A stretch of 43,887 bases of DNA from Desulfovibrio sp. (GTDB lineage: Bacteria; Desulfobacterota; Desulfovibrionia; Desulfovibrionales; Desulfovibrionaceae), in assembly GCA_028708865.1 (NCBI GenBank), contig JAQVYA010000008.1, forward strand, positions 1-43,887, given 5' to 3'. A program made the translations under genes and the position numbers. Shown piece after piece: positions 24,957 to 34,029 of this stretch; the first letter of the stretch is position 1, and the number at the start of each line of letters is the position of its first letter. A model generated the notes under the pieces. That model saw only the letters and a program-made list of their open reading frames with translations, was not told the origin of the DNA and ran no database searches.

Positions 24957-26327
24957 TCAGGATTTTTCAGGGTCAGTTTGCATCCGTTCCGGCAGGTAGT
25001 CGTGCAGTTTCGTGCTGACCTTTTCCTGCATCTGCCCCAGGTATTGCCGAGCATTTTCCGTGCGTCGGGCCGCCTCTTCCTGAACTTGGTCCAGGTATTG
25101 CCGGGCGGATTCCGTACGGCGGGAGGCTTCGCTCTGCACCTGCTCCAGATACTGTTTTGCGCCTTGCTTGTATCGGGTCGCGCCATCCTGCATCTGTTCC
25201 AGGTACTGCCGCGCACCTTCCGTGTAACGACGGGTGGCGTCGACCTTATACCGCTCAGCCTCTTCCTTGAGACTGCCGAACAGGTCCTTGACGGTTACGA
25301 TCTTGTCCACGAGGTAGGCATTGGCTCCGGCAAAGGCGAATCCATGTTTGAGCAGGCCGCGCTTGGCGTTCATCAGGGCCTTGGCGATGCAATACGGACC
25401 GTCTTCCTGCGGGCAGGAGGCCAGGCATTTATACGGGCATTTATGAGGTTTGAGCAGGCCGTCCCTGACCTTGTCCAGGAAACTGTTGCCCACGGCCCGG
25501 CCCGGCAGCCCCACCGGGCTTTGGATCACGCGCATGTCTTCCTTGCCGGCGTTGACAAAGGCTTTTTTGAACTCAATGTCCGCGTCGCATTCTTCAGTAG
25601 CCACGAAACGGGTGCCCATTTGCACGCCTGCGGCGCCCATGTCCATGAAGCGGACAATGTCGCCTCCGGTGTAAACGCCGCCCGCAGCAATGACCGGGAT
25701 GGGGCGATGGGCCACCTCTTCGAATTCACGGACGGTCTCGATGGTCTGCGGGAGGATTTTTTCCAGGGCGTAATCCGGGTCATCCAGCTGCTCGGGTTTG
25801 AAGCCAAGGTGTCCGCCCGCCTTGGGACCTTCCACCACAAAGGCGTCCGGCAGTTGGCCGAAGCGCTTCAGCCATTTTTTGCAGATCAGTTTGGCTGCGC
25901 GGCCCGAAGAAACAATGGGCACGAGCTTGGTGTGCGCTTTTTCACGCAGTTCCTGGGGCAGGTGGGCCGGCATGTCCATGGGCAGGCCGGCTCCCGCAAA
26001 GATGACGTCGATGCCTTCGCGGACCGAGGTCCGCACCAGCTCCGCAAAGTTGGTCAGGGCGCACATGATGTTCACGCCGATGACGCCGTCGGAAAGTTCA
26101 CGGGCCTTGGCTATCTCGCGCTTCAGGGCGCGCAGGTCGGCTTCTTCGGGGTTGGTTGCCCGGTCCGGTTCGTACATGCCGATCATGGGGGTGGCGATGA
26201 CGCCTACCCCTCCCTCATTGGCCACGGCGGATGCCAGGCCGGAAAGGGAGATGCCCACGCCCATGCCGCCCTGCACAATGGGCAGCCGGGCCACGAGATC
26301 GCCGATGTGGAGGCTGGGAAGGTTCAT
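24957..26327 (-). CDS. Nitronate monooxygenase-like flavoprotein with C-terminal repeats
   Basis: The first 360 residues form a TIM-barrel FMN enzyme of the nitronate monooxygenase/2-nitropropane dioxygenase/FabK family. Visible are the N-terminal LPIVQGGMGVGIS, the phosphate-binding IAAGGVYTGGDI, the GPKAGGHLGF active-site loop and MGTRFVATEE. CPYKCLASCPQEDGPYC, a Cys cluster seen in anaerobic family members, follows. The substrate may be a nitronate, or the enzyme may act as an enoyl-ACP reductase. After about residue 355 comes a charged, helical tail with four 18-residue repeats (372-443), unlike the usual family end. The gene is single, with 412 bases of unassigned DNA upstream. Confidence 0.85.
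   Translation of the reverse strand: MNLPSLHIGDLVARLPIVQGGMGVGISLSGLASAVANEGGVGVIATPMIGMYEPDRATNPEEADLRALKREIAKARELSDGVIGVNIMCALTNFAELVRTSVREGIDVIFAGAGLPMDMPAHLPQELREKAHTKLVPIVSSGRAAKLICKKWLKRFGQLPDAFVVEGPKAGGHLGFKPEQLDDPDYALEKILPQTIETVREFEEVAHRPIPVIAAGGVYTGGDIVRFMDMGAAGVQMGTRFVATEECDADIEFKKAFVNAGKEDMRVIQSPVGLPGRAVGNSFLDKVRDGLLKPHKCPYKCLASCPQEDGPYCIAKALMNAKRGLLKHGFAFAGANAYLVDKIVTVKDLFGSLKEEAERYKVDATRRYTEGARQYLEQMQDGATRYKQGAKQYLEQVQSEASRRTESARQYLDQVQEEAARRTENARQYLGQMQEKVSTKLHDYLPERMQTDPEKS
24999..25214 (-). repeat. Four 54-bp coding repeats in the flavoprotein gene
   Basis: Four in-frame units encode 18 residues each with the consensus A-[RK]-Q-Y-L-x-Q-[MV]-Q, then a variable half ending in basic and acidic residues. 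Units are at 25161-25214, 25107-25160, 25053-25106 and 24999-25052. Eighteen residues equal five turns of an alpha helix, so the repeats would place the same face in line. Confidence 0.85.
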
Positions 26328-26739
26328 TCTTCAATACTCCGGGTAGGGGTGTCGGGAAAGCCTGATGCGCTCCCCTTGCGGGTGAGGACATACCCGCTGG
26401 CAGCGAGGCAGGCAAGTTTTTTCAGCCGCCTGTTTTTTAGGGAAGGGGCTGTGTTAAAAGCAAGGTAGAGGCGATGAGAAGGCATATATGTCTCCTTTTC
26501 TCTTCACCTGCGGATAGCGTAACACCTTCAGGGCCTTGAGGTCCACTGATTGTGCATGGATTTTCGGCCAATACGGTGCTCGGGAGCCAGGACGGACGAG
26601 CAAGATGCGGCTTGCCATGCCTGGGTGCGCTTTTAAGGCCTTGCGGCGCAGCATAGTTTGCGTCAGTTCGCGGCGTAGGTCAACTTCTCTCAAAGCCTTT
26701 CGCGGCAGGGCGTATATGCGTCCGGGGCTGCGTTCGACA
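26328..26739. other. 412-bp intergenic region, mostly unassigned
   Basis: No recognisable gene was found between the AddB-like stop and the flavoprotein start. A short hairpin, GCGGGT-N8-ACCCGC, occupies 26378-26397. A minus-strand open frame in 26454-26693 is listed separately with low confidence. The flavoprotein promoter must lie in the part nearest 26328 but no convincing -35/-10 pair was seen. Confidence 0.5.
26454..26693 (-). CDS. Doubtful small basic ORF
   Basis: From a TTG at 26693 an open frame of 79 codons encodes a basic polypeptide with LRREL, RILLVRPGSRAPYWPK and KVLRYPQVKRK. AAAGG lies two to three bases upstream, too close to be convincing. No family is recognised, and in GC-rich DNA a frame of this length can be open by chance. 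Confidence 0.2.
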   Translation of the reverse strand: MREVDLRRELTQTMLRRKALKAHPGMASRILLVRPGSRAPYWPKIHAQSVDLKALKVLRYPQVKRKGDIYAFSSPLPCF

Positions 26740-29679
26740 TTATTTGCCGCAAGGTCCGCGGTAGTCGCAAAATCGGCAATGGGCCCCTTCCTGCGGCAGA
26801 AAGGCGTCTGCTTCGGCCAAATGTGTGGCCACGGCCTGAAGTAGGGCAGGGCAGAGTTCTTGTACGGCTTCCAGGCGTTCTTCCGGCGTCCATTTCTCAG
26901 GAAACAGACCGTATTCCCGTCCATCTTTGGCAAGTTGGACCCAGGCGGCGTTGTCCGGTGTTTCGTGGTGTGTTTCACGGTACATATAAAGGTAGGCCGG
27001 AAGCTGGATGCCTCGGGCTGATTCCCGGATGCCCCTGAGCAGGGTGGGGTCCTGGGGTGAGGGGTGCCGGATGCGTTCCCAGAGCGCCTCGTCGTCCCAG
27101 AATCCCCGGCGAGGGCGTTGGATGCTGCCGGTTTTGTAGTCCAGGATGAGGACACCCTCTTGCCGTCGGTCCACCCGGTCCAAGCGGCCGTGCAATTCGA
27201 TTTTCCGGTTCATCAGAACAAGCTGCCCCCGGGCCTGGCGTTCCAATTCCAGAATGCGCGTGGGACCTTGGTTTTCGAGAAAGCTTCGCAGTCGCAGGCT
27301 GCCCGCCTCCAACAGGGCCCGTCGGGCGTCCAGAGGCATGCGGGGATAAAACGCACTCCGCTCCAGGGCTGAGGCAAAGGCTGTGGTCAATTCGTCAGCC
27401 GGGAGTGTCGATACATTGATTTCACCCACTTCGGATTCCAGCCGGGGCAGCAGAAAATCCCGCAGCGTTTCATGTACCACAGTGCCGAATTCCGCCCGGT
27501 CACCGTCTTCGTCCATTTCTTCGGGGGGGCGCAACGGGGTAAGGTAGTGGTAGAAAAATTGTTTGGGGCAGAGCAGGTACTTCTCCAACTGGGAAGGGCT
27601 GAGCCCCTTTTCAGCAAGCTTGGCGTCCAGCAGTGCCTGCAAGGCAGGAGTGCGTTCAATGGCGGCCAGCCCGTGTTGTACCGGATCAGAGCGGAAACGT
27701 ACCGCCGTGAGCGGCGGACCGTCACCCGGCTCCACCAGCTTGCCCAGTTGTTTTTCCTTTTCCCAGAGCAGTTGCTCCACATACCTGGAGCGAACGCTTT
27801 TACCTTCCAGGGCTCCGGGTTGTATGCCGCTTTGGTACAGCAGTACCGTGCTGTCCGATCCCATGACCAGGCGGTGGAAGTTGTAGGCGGCCACATGGTC
27901 CCGCTCCCGGGCGTCAGGCAGCCCCAATAGGGGGCGCAGGGCGTCCGGCAGGAGCGGATCCACCGGGCTGTTGCCGGGCAGGCGTTCCTCCACGGCATCG
28001 AGAACGAACAGACGCCGAAAGCGGAGCAGGCGGGTTTCCAGAACTCCCATGACTTGAAGTCCGGTCAATGGTTCGGCCTCAAAGGAAACCCGCTCCCCAC
28101 GGCAGAGCTGCCGGAAGAGCGAAAACAGAATGCCCGTGCCCAAAGGTTCACGGCTCATGGCCGTGTCCAGGAGTTGGGGAATGACGCTGGTAAGCAGTCG
28201 GGCCAGGTATTCGGCATCCGTGACGTATGCTTTCCAGAGATGGGCACCCGAACGCAGCAGCAGGTCTGCCAATTGATGCAGGGCCCGGGCCATGTCCGCC
28301 AGGGTTTCCATCTGGGCAAATTCTTCCAGGCAGACGTTCAGCAGGTCGTGACGCAGAGCTTCCAGGGCCGGGACCTCAGCCGGGGCGATACGCTCCAGGG
28401 GGGCTTCTCCGTAAGGAGGCAGCCACTGATCCGGGGACTGCATGGGCTCCCCCGCGCGAATGGCTTTTTCCAGCCAGAGCAATACGGGCCGCAGCGGGGC
28501 TTCGTTCTCAGCACGGAGCATTTTCAGGTAGGGATGGCGCAGCAGTTCGAGCAGATCGCGCCAATAATAGCGTCCTTGGGCGTCCCGGTTCTCGCGGCAG
28601 CGGAGCACGCTTTCCACGAGTTGGTATAAGGCGGTGCGTTCCAAAGGGTAGCCCATGGAGACGTTGACTTCTTTGTGCTCGGGCAGGTGGTGCAGCACGG
28701 GCAGGAGCGCGCCTTCATCCGGAAGAACCACGGCAGTGTCGGCCGCGTCCGGGTCTTGTTGCAACTCGCGGCGTAATTGCGAAAGCTGGGAGTGGAGGTC
28801 AAAACCTTCCACAAAGCGGATTTCCGGGGCATGAATCGGAGAGGGGGTATCCGGGTCGTGAAGCAGTTCCACACGGGCGTTCCAGCGTCGCATCCAGGCT
28901 CGCTGCTCCACTGTGCAAGGGTGCGCCCTCTTGCCGGGACGGGCCAGATTCGGATCCGAATGCCAAAAGACATGCAGTTGCCCGCGTTCCCAGAGCCCCT
29001 GGAAGACAGCGTCTTCCACTCCGGACAGAGCGTAGAATCCGGCGCAGATGACCTCCTGCCCTCCAAGGCCCAGAGGGGGCTCGGTTTCCAGGGCATTGGC
29101 CAGCTGGTGCATGACCATGTGGGCGTCTCGCCCCGGCGTGGTCCAACCACGTTCGCTCAGGCCGTGCAGGTATTGGGTGTGAAATTGGGAAAGGTGCTCC
29201 AGCAGGGCGGCGGCCCAGTCGATGACTTCCCCTTCCAGGTACTGGATGTCTTCGGGAGGGATGCCTTGACGCAGCAATTCTTCAAGCAGGGAGGCCAGCC
29301 GTAGGCCCCAGGGCAGGAACCGGTCCCGTTGCAGCGGCAGGTCGGCCAGCAGGCCACCTTGATCCCGGCGCAGAGTAACGGCGATGTCGTACAGTAAGGC
29401 GGCCTGATCCAGCTTTCGGGCAGGGCGGAGCGGGGTTGCCACAAGTCCGCGTCGCAGGTGAGTGGTCAACTCTTCAAAGGAATGCATTTTCGGCAGGAGC
29501 CGTGGACGCGATAATCCCGGGTGCGTTGCGAAAAAACGTTTCAGATACAGGGCTGGGCGCTGGTGCGGAAAGACAATGGTCAGGCGGCGCGGGTCGCGGT
29601 GGGCCGTAAAGCGTCCCAGGGCGTGGATGAAGTCCGTGCGCCAGTCTACCAGTTGGATGGCGTTGTGTGCGGGGGTCAT
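26740..29679 (-). CDS. AddB-like RecB-family nuclease
   Basis: This 979-residue protein resembles AddB, the partner of AddA in double-strand break repair. The PD-(D/E)XK nuclease core near the C terminus shows FGTVVHETLRDF (His), LHGRLDRVD, and LDYKTG. A 4Fe-4S staple of the AddB/Cas4 kind is formed by the Cys in LCPKQFFYHYL and by CRFCDYRGPC at the extreme end. The N-terminal helicase-like half lacks a Walker A motif. The ATG at 29679 has AGGAGG about nine bases upstream, and the start is one base from the AddA-like stop. The longer frame to 29772 overlaps the partner and is not preferred. Confidence 0.85.
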   Translation of the reverse strand: MTPAHNAIQLVDWRTDFIHALGRFTAHRDPRRLTIVFPHQRPALYLKRFFATHPGLSRPRLLPKMHSFEELTTHLRRGLVATPLRPARKLDQAALLYDIAVTLRRDQGGLLADLPLQRDRFLPWGLRLASLLEELLRQGIPPEDIQYLEGEVIDWAAALLEHLSQFHTQYLHGLSERGWTTPGRDAHMVMHQLANALETEPPLGLGGQEVICAGFYALSGVEDAVFQGLWERGQLHVFWHSDPNLARPGKRAHPCTVEQRAWMRRWNARVELLHDPDTPSPIHAPEIRFVEGFDLHSQLSQLRRELQQDPDAADTAVVLPDEGALLPVLHHLPEHKEVNVSMGYPLERTALYQLVESVLRCRENRDAQGRYYWRDLLELLRHPYLKMLRAENEAPLRPVLLWLEKAIRAGEPMQSPDQWLPPYGEAPLERIAPAEVPALEALRHDLLNVCLEEFAQMETLADMARALHQLADLLLRSGAHLWKAYVTDAEYLARLLTSVIPQLLDTAMSREPLGTGILFSLFRQLCRGERVSFEAEPLTGLQVMGVLETRLLRFRRLFVLDAVEERLPGNSPVDPLLPDALRPLLGLPDARERDHVAAYNFHRLVMGSDSTVLLYQSGIQPGALEGKSVRSRYVEQLLWEKEKQLGKLVEPGDGPPLTAVRFRSDPVQHGLAAIERTPALQALLDAKLAEKGLSPSQLEKYLLCPKQFFYHYLTPLRPPEEMDEDGDRAEFGTVVHETLRDFLLPRLESEVGEINVSTLPADELTTAFASALERSAFYPRMPLDARRALLEAGSLRLRSFLENQGPTRILELERQARGQLVLMNRKIELHGRLDRVDRRQEGVLILDYKTGSIQRPRRGFWDDEALWERIRHPSPQDPTLLRGIRESARGIQLPAYLYMYRETHHETPDNAAWVQLAKDGREYGLFPEKWTPEERLEAVQELCPALLQAVATHLAEADAFLPQEGAHCRFCDYRGPCGK

Positions 29680-29680
29680 G

Positions 29681-32600
29681 TCAGCGTGCCTCCTGAGGGC
29701 TGGTAGGGAGGACGGCCTGGACTTCCTGGCGGTCGAGATAAACCAGGAGTCCCCGGGCCGGTGTGTGTGCATCCCACGCCGTGAGCAGGTTCAGATAGGC
29801 GGCCAGTTGGGGGGCGTGCGCCGGGTCGTGTCCACCGGTCTTGAATTCCAGTACCAAGGTGGTGTCCGGGGTGAAGTACACAAGGTCCGGGCGTTTGAGC
29901 GATGTTTCCGAAGTTTCATCACCGGTGACCATGTCTGGCTCATGCGCCCCGTGCAGCAATGCAGGGCGTAGTTCCGGCCGGGAAAGCGCCCAGGAAAGCA
30001 TTGCCGTGACGTCCTGTTCCAATCCCTTCCGTTCTTCCTCGGCCATGGTGGCCAGGACAGGGAACTGGTGCAGTGCACTTTGTGCGGCATGGCATGCGGC
30101 CTGCCGTAGTTCTTCCGGAGTCGCGTCCTTGCCGGGACGGGGCGGTCGAAGCAGTTCCATGGCTTTATGCGCTACGTCGCCCCGCAGCCGGGCGGAAAGG
30201 TCGGCCACGTCCCGTTCCATGTGTCGATACACGCGAAGCCGGGCCTGCCATGCGGGCGGCGCGCTGTCGGTTTCGGGCTCTGTTTCCTCTTCGTCACAAG
30301 GGGGCTGGGCGGGTTGTACCAACGTATCCTCAACAGCTAAAGAGGGAGTGCCTGAAGGAGGATTTGTTTGCATCTGCCGAGGGTCTTCTTCGGGGACGGA
30401 AGGCATGGTGCCGTATTCAAACGTGTCCTGGCCCTCGGGCAGTTCCAAAACCAGTTCGATGGCGTCCGTGGCCGGGCTTTTTTGGCGAGGTCGTTTTTCT
30501 GGAAACCAGGCGTAGAGTTCTTCACGGGCGCGGGTCCAGGTGACGTACAACAGATGCAGGTCTTCCAGCACGCCGCTACGGACTTTGGCCTGATATTCGG
30601 GCCCCAGGGCCGACACCATGCGGGTGAGAACGCGTCGTCCTTGAATATCCACTTCCGTAAGCCCCTGGGAGGCGGGCCAGGGCCAGTAGAGGAAAGGGGC
30701 GAAGACAACGGGGAATTCCAGTCCTTTGGACTTGTGGATGGTCATGATGCGTACGGCGTCCACATTTTCCGGCAGGGGAACTTTTTCTTCGCCGCTTTTC
30801 TCCTGCCAGAAGTCCAGAAAGGCCGAAAGAGAACCCATGCCTCGCTCCGAGGCGCGGTGTACCACTTCCTGAAAACGACGAACGTGGAGTTCGGCTCCTG
30901 GGTGCCGTTCCAGCACGCAGAAGAAGGCCAGCATTTCCGCCACCAAGTCATAAGGCGTGAGCAGGCCGGTCTTGCGGGAAAACGGTGCGAGCCAATCTTG
31001 CCAGAGCCGGGGCTGGTCCCGTTGCAGGACTCGCCAGAGGGGCTTGCGGGCATCGGCCCCTTGGAGGCCAGCCAGCCATTCGTGCATCTGTAGTCCCTGG
31101 GACTGGTCGGGTCCCGCAGGCGGATAGGCGGTTTCGGGGAGCAGGGTGCCGCCCAGAAGCAGCTCGGCAAGGGCCATGTCTTCGTCGGGATGCTCCAAGA
31201 AACGCAACAGAGCCACCAACTCGCGTACTACGGGGTGGCGATCCAGTTGGAGACTGTTTTCCGTGATCACGGGCACGCCTTCGGAGACCAGTCTGTCGCA
31301 GACAAGGGCCGCATGATCGTGAGAGCGCACCAATACGGCCATGTCCCGCCAAGCCCGGCGAGGGCGCACTCCATGCAGCAGTCGGGAGGTCAGGGCTTCC
31401 AGGGCCTGCTGTTCCACCTCGTGCCGGTCGTCCGAACCGGGCAGTCGTTGCACCTGGACGTATCCGCCCTTGCGGGGCGCGGCACCCTCCGCAGGCGGCA
31501 GGGTTTGGTGCGCATCCTGGAATTCGCTGGAAAGGGCGCGGGCCAGGACGGCCACGTCGTCCGGACTGGCTTTCCGGCCCAGGCAACGCTGCGCCAGGTC
31601 GGCATTGAGGTCCGAATCCGCCAGGCGCGTAAAAAAGTGATTGTTAAAGGCCACCACGCGGTCCAGACTGCGCCAGTTGTGCGGCAGCTGGTCCGAGGTG
31701 TTGCGCAGGGCAATGGGGGCCAGGTCGGGTTGGGAACGGATTTCATCGAACAGGCTTGCATCGCCGCCGCGCCAGCCATAAATGGCCTGTTTGACGTCCC
31801 CCACGTAGAACAGGCTGCCGCCTTTGGCCAGGCATTCCTGGGCCAGAGGCGTGACCGCGGCCCATTGGTCTCGGCTGGTATCCTGAAATTCGTCCACGAG
31901 CAGGTGGTGCAGCCGTCCTCCCAGACGGCAAAAGGCATCAGGGGCCCCACCGCCATCCTCAAGTCGGCGGCGGACCATGTGCGGCAGGCCCAGACCCAGC
32001 ACCTGTCCACGTTCCTGTTCGATGCGGGACAACTCCCGGGCAAGGCGTTCCGCCAGCTGGACGCAGGGAGCCAGATAAATGGCTCCGCTGAGAATGGCCT
32101 GCTCCCGGCCGTAGCGTTGCAGGGTTTCCCGCAGCCGGAAGTAGAGCACATCGTCTTCCTCGGCCACACGGCCTTGGGATTTTTTGAGCAAGCATTCAAT
32201 GAGGGATTGCTTGGAGGCATACGCCGAGGTGTGGGGGGCTTCGGTGGGAAAGCCCACGTCCCGACATTTGCACAGGAAGTTTATAAAATTTTTGCTTCCT
32301 TGTAATTCCTTGGAAGCCAAACGTTTTTCCAAAGCCGTGGCCGCGTGAACCAGCGAAGCGTGGGCCGGGCGCAAGAGTTCCCGCAGTTCCTCCTGGTCCG
32401 TACACAGGGGGCTGTCTGACCCTCGTAAGTGGCGCATGATTTCCTGGAGGCGAGTGCGGATTTTATCCGCTACCCAGAACCCTTCGGACTGCTCCTGGTG
32501 CAGCAGTGTGGACAGCGCCTTTTCCAGCAATTCCCGCTCCGGGGAGTCGTCTTCGAGGCAGGCGGCCTGAAAGCGTTCCAATACCGAGGCGAAGATCTCC

Positions 32601-33022
32601 TCATCGTCAAAGACCAGCTCGAAATCCGGTGGAATGTTCGCTTCCAGGGCGAATATTCGCAACAAGAGGTTGAGCAAACTGTCAATGGTGCGGATATTTA
32701 GGCGCTGGTAACGGCGAAGAATGCGTTCCAGCATGTCCCGGGCATGATCGGGATTCCAGTCGGCGCGTTGTCCGTCGCGAATGCCTAGGGCCGTGCGCTT
32801 CAACGAGCCCACGACCCGCTCTTTCATTTCTGCGGCCGCTTTGTTGGTGAAGGTGACGGCCAGGATTTCCGGCCAGCTGTGTCCCTCCCGGGGTGTCTTG
32901 CGGCAGACTATGCCGCTTTCTTCGGGATCGGCCGCCCCCAAAAGATCAAGGAAGCGCTTGGTCAGCGTGAAGGTCTTGCCGGAACCGGCCGAGGCTTTGA
33001 GCTGGCAGAGTTCGGAATTCAT
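29681..33022 (-). CDS. AddA-like UvrD/Rep helicase-nuclease
   Basis: This 1113-residue superfamily I helicase unwinds DNA ends in recombination. Motifs are Walker A ASAGSGKT (residues 10-17), LLVDEFQDTSRDQW (II), GDVKQAIYGWRG (III), MTIHKSKGLEFPVVF (V) and VTWTRAREELY (VI). A C-terminal nuclease domain shows the LVLEFKTGG motif followed by QLAAYLN, as in AddA. The ATG at 33022 with GGAGG upstream gives the typical MNSELCQLKASAGSGKT; the longer frame runs into the EamA gene. It overlaps the EamA gene by four bases (ATGA) and the AddB-like gene follows. RecB as an alternative name is less likely because RecC- and RecD-like genes are absent. Confidence 0.88.
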   Translation of the reverse strand: MNSELCQLKASAGSGKTFTLTKRFLDLLGAADPEESGIVCRKTPREGHSWPEILAVTFTNKAAAEMKERVVGSLKRTALGIRDGQRADWNPDHARDMLERILRRYQRLNIRTIDSLLNLLLRIFALEANIPPDFELVFDDEEIFASVLERFQAACLEDDSPERELLEKALSTLLHQEQSEGFWVADKIRTRLQEIMRHLRGSDSPLCTDQEELRELLRPAHASLVHAATALEKRLASKELQGSKNFINFLCKCRDVGFPTEAPHTSAYASKQSLIECLLKKSQGRVAEEDDVLYFRLRETLQRYGREQAILSGAIYLAPCVQLAERLARELSRIEQERGQVLGLGLPHMVRRRLEDGGGAPDAFCRLGGRLHHLLVDEFQDTSRDQWAAVTPLAQECLAKGGSLFYVGDVKQAIYGWRGGDASLFDEIRSQPDLAPIALRNTSDQLPHNWRSLDRVVAFNNHFFTRLADSDLNADLAQRCLGRKASPDDVAVLARALSSEFQDAHQTLPPAEGAAPRKGGYVQVQRLPGSDDRHEVEQQALEALTSRLLHGVRPRRAWRDMAVLVRSHDHAALVCDRLVSEGVPVITENSLQLDRHPVVRELVALLRFLEHPDEDMALAELLLGGTLLPETAYPPAGPDQSQGLQMHEWLAGLQGADARKPLWRVLQRDQPRLWQDWLAPFSRKTGLLTPYDLVAEMLAFFCVLERHPGAELHVRRFQEVVHRASERGMGSLSAFLDFWQEKSGEEKVPLPENVDAVRIMTIHKSKGLEFPVVFAPFLYWPWPASQGLTEVDIQGRRVLTRMVSALGPEYQAKVRSGVLEDLHLLYVTWTRAREELYAWFPEKRPRQKSPATDAIELVLELPEGQDTFEYGTMPSVPEEDPRQMQTNPPSGTPSLAVEDTLVQPAQPPCDEEETEPETDSAPPAWQARLRVYRHMERDVADLSARLRGDVAHKAMELLRPPRPGKDATPEELRQAACHAAQSALHQFPVLATMAEEERKGLEQDVTAMLSWALSRPELRPALLHGAHEPDMVTGDETSETSLKRPDLVYFTPDTTLVLEFKTGGHDPAHAPQLAAYLNLLTAWDAHTPARGLLVYLDRQEVQAVLPTSPQEAR

Positions 33023-33945
33023 GCCTGTTCCTCCCGGGCCGAGGGGGCCATGGTCCGGGCTGGGGACTGAGGAGCGCCGCGCCGCATACCGCCGACAACC
33101 ACAATGAATACCGCAGCCAGAATCAGAATGCTGCCAGCATAGCCCCAAGCACCGAATCGTTCACCAAAGAAGATATAGGCGAGTACGGCCGCCACCAAAG
33201 GTTCAAAGGTGGCCAGCACTGCGGCGCGGGTGGCCTCCAGCCGCTTTAGTCCGGCATAGTAGGCGGAGAATGCTCCATAGGAAGTGATTCCGGCCAAAAG
33301 GATCAACAACATCCAGGCCGTGGGCGTCTTGTGCGTAAATTCCACGAAAGGCAGCAGGGTGAGGGCCCCCACGGGCATGGCATAGACGAAAATGGTGGGC
33401 GTGGCGTATCCGGCCAAGTATTTTTTCCCGAAGATGTAGTACAGCGCATAGGTGAACCCCGCGCCCAGCCCGGTGCCCAGCCCCAGCAGGCCAAGACGGA
33501 TATCGGCCGCACCACCCGCAATCTGCGGCCCCAGGCTGATGAGTCCCACGCCCAGAATGGTCATGATGACGCAGCTTATTTTGAGCGGGGTCAGCGCTTC
33601 ATGCAGCACGAGCCAGGAGAGCAGTGCGACCCAGGCCGGAGCCGTGTAAAGCAGTACCGCGGCCAGGGCCACGCCTGTCTCGCTGATGGCTACCTGGTAG
33701 GAACCGTAAAATACAGAGACACAGACCAGTCCGAATGCCATCAGGGGAAGGGTATCTGCCGGGGCCACGCGGACCTGGCGTGCATGCACGGCGTGGGCCA
33801 GAAAAAAAGTCCAGCCAAAGGCTGCTCGCCAGAACGCGGTTTCCAGAGGGCTGATGCCCTCGGCGAAAATGAATTGAGAGATAAGGCCGATGAGGCCCCA
33901 CATGAAGGCCGCGGCCAGTACGTACAAACACCCCCGAACGTCCAT
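33019..33945 (-). CDS. EamA/DMT-family transporter
   Basis: This 308-residue inner-membrane protein has about ten hydrophobic helices in two homologous EamA halves (about 5-135 and 155-290). Each half starts with a helix of the family type, such as AAAFMWGLIGLISQ near the start. The family exports amino acids, nucleotides or other small metabolites; the substrate cannot be read from the sequence. AGGAG nine bases before the ATG fixes the start. It is translationally coupled to the helicase gene, a link with no clear functional sense. A perfect 7-bp hairpin, GGCGGGA-N5-TCCCGCC at 33974-33992, stands in its leader. Confidence 0.85.
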   Translation of the reverse strand: MDVRGCLYVLAAAFMWGLIGLISQFIFAEGISPLETAFWRAAFGWTFFLAHAVHARQVRVAPADTLPLMAFGLVCVSVFYGSYQVAISETGVALAAVLLYTAPAWVALLSWLVLHEALTPLKISCVIMTILGVGLISLGPQIAGGAADIRLGLLGLGTGLGAGFTYALYYIFGKKYLAGYATPTIFVYAMPVGALTLLPFVEFTHKTPTAWMLLILLAGITSYGAFSAYYAGLKRLEATRAAVLATFEPLVAAVLAYIFFGERFGAWGYAGSILILAAVFIVVVGGMRRGAPQSPARTMAPSAREEQA

Positions 33946-34029
33946 GCGCCGGTTCTCCTGAATGATGGCTTGGGGCGGGATGAACTCCCGCCGCTGGTTG
34001 GCATTTTTTTATGAATTTTGAATAATCCT

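Noticed and set aside
24999-25214. Regular 54-bp repeats as a CRISPR array
   Set aside because: The units are in frame, diverged and without spacers; they are coding repeats.
24978-26468. 496-codon open frame antisense to the flavoprotein
   Set aside because: Low-complexity His/Phe/Gln-rich translation, mirror of the repeat-containing real gene.
33974-33992. Perfect 7-bp hairpin as a terminator between the ornithine cyclodeaminase-like and EamA genes
   Set aside because: On the minus strand no T-run follows it; on the plus strand the T-run is 12 bases away and no plus-strand gene precedes it.
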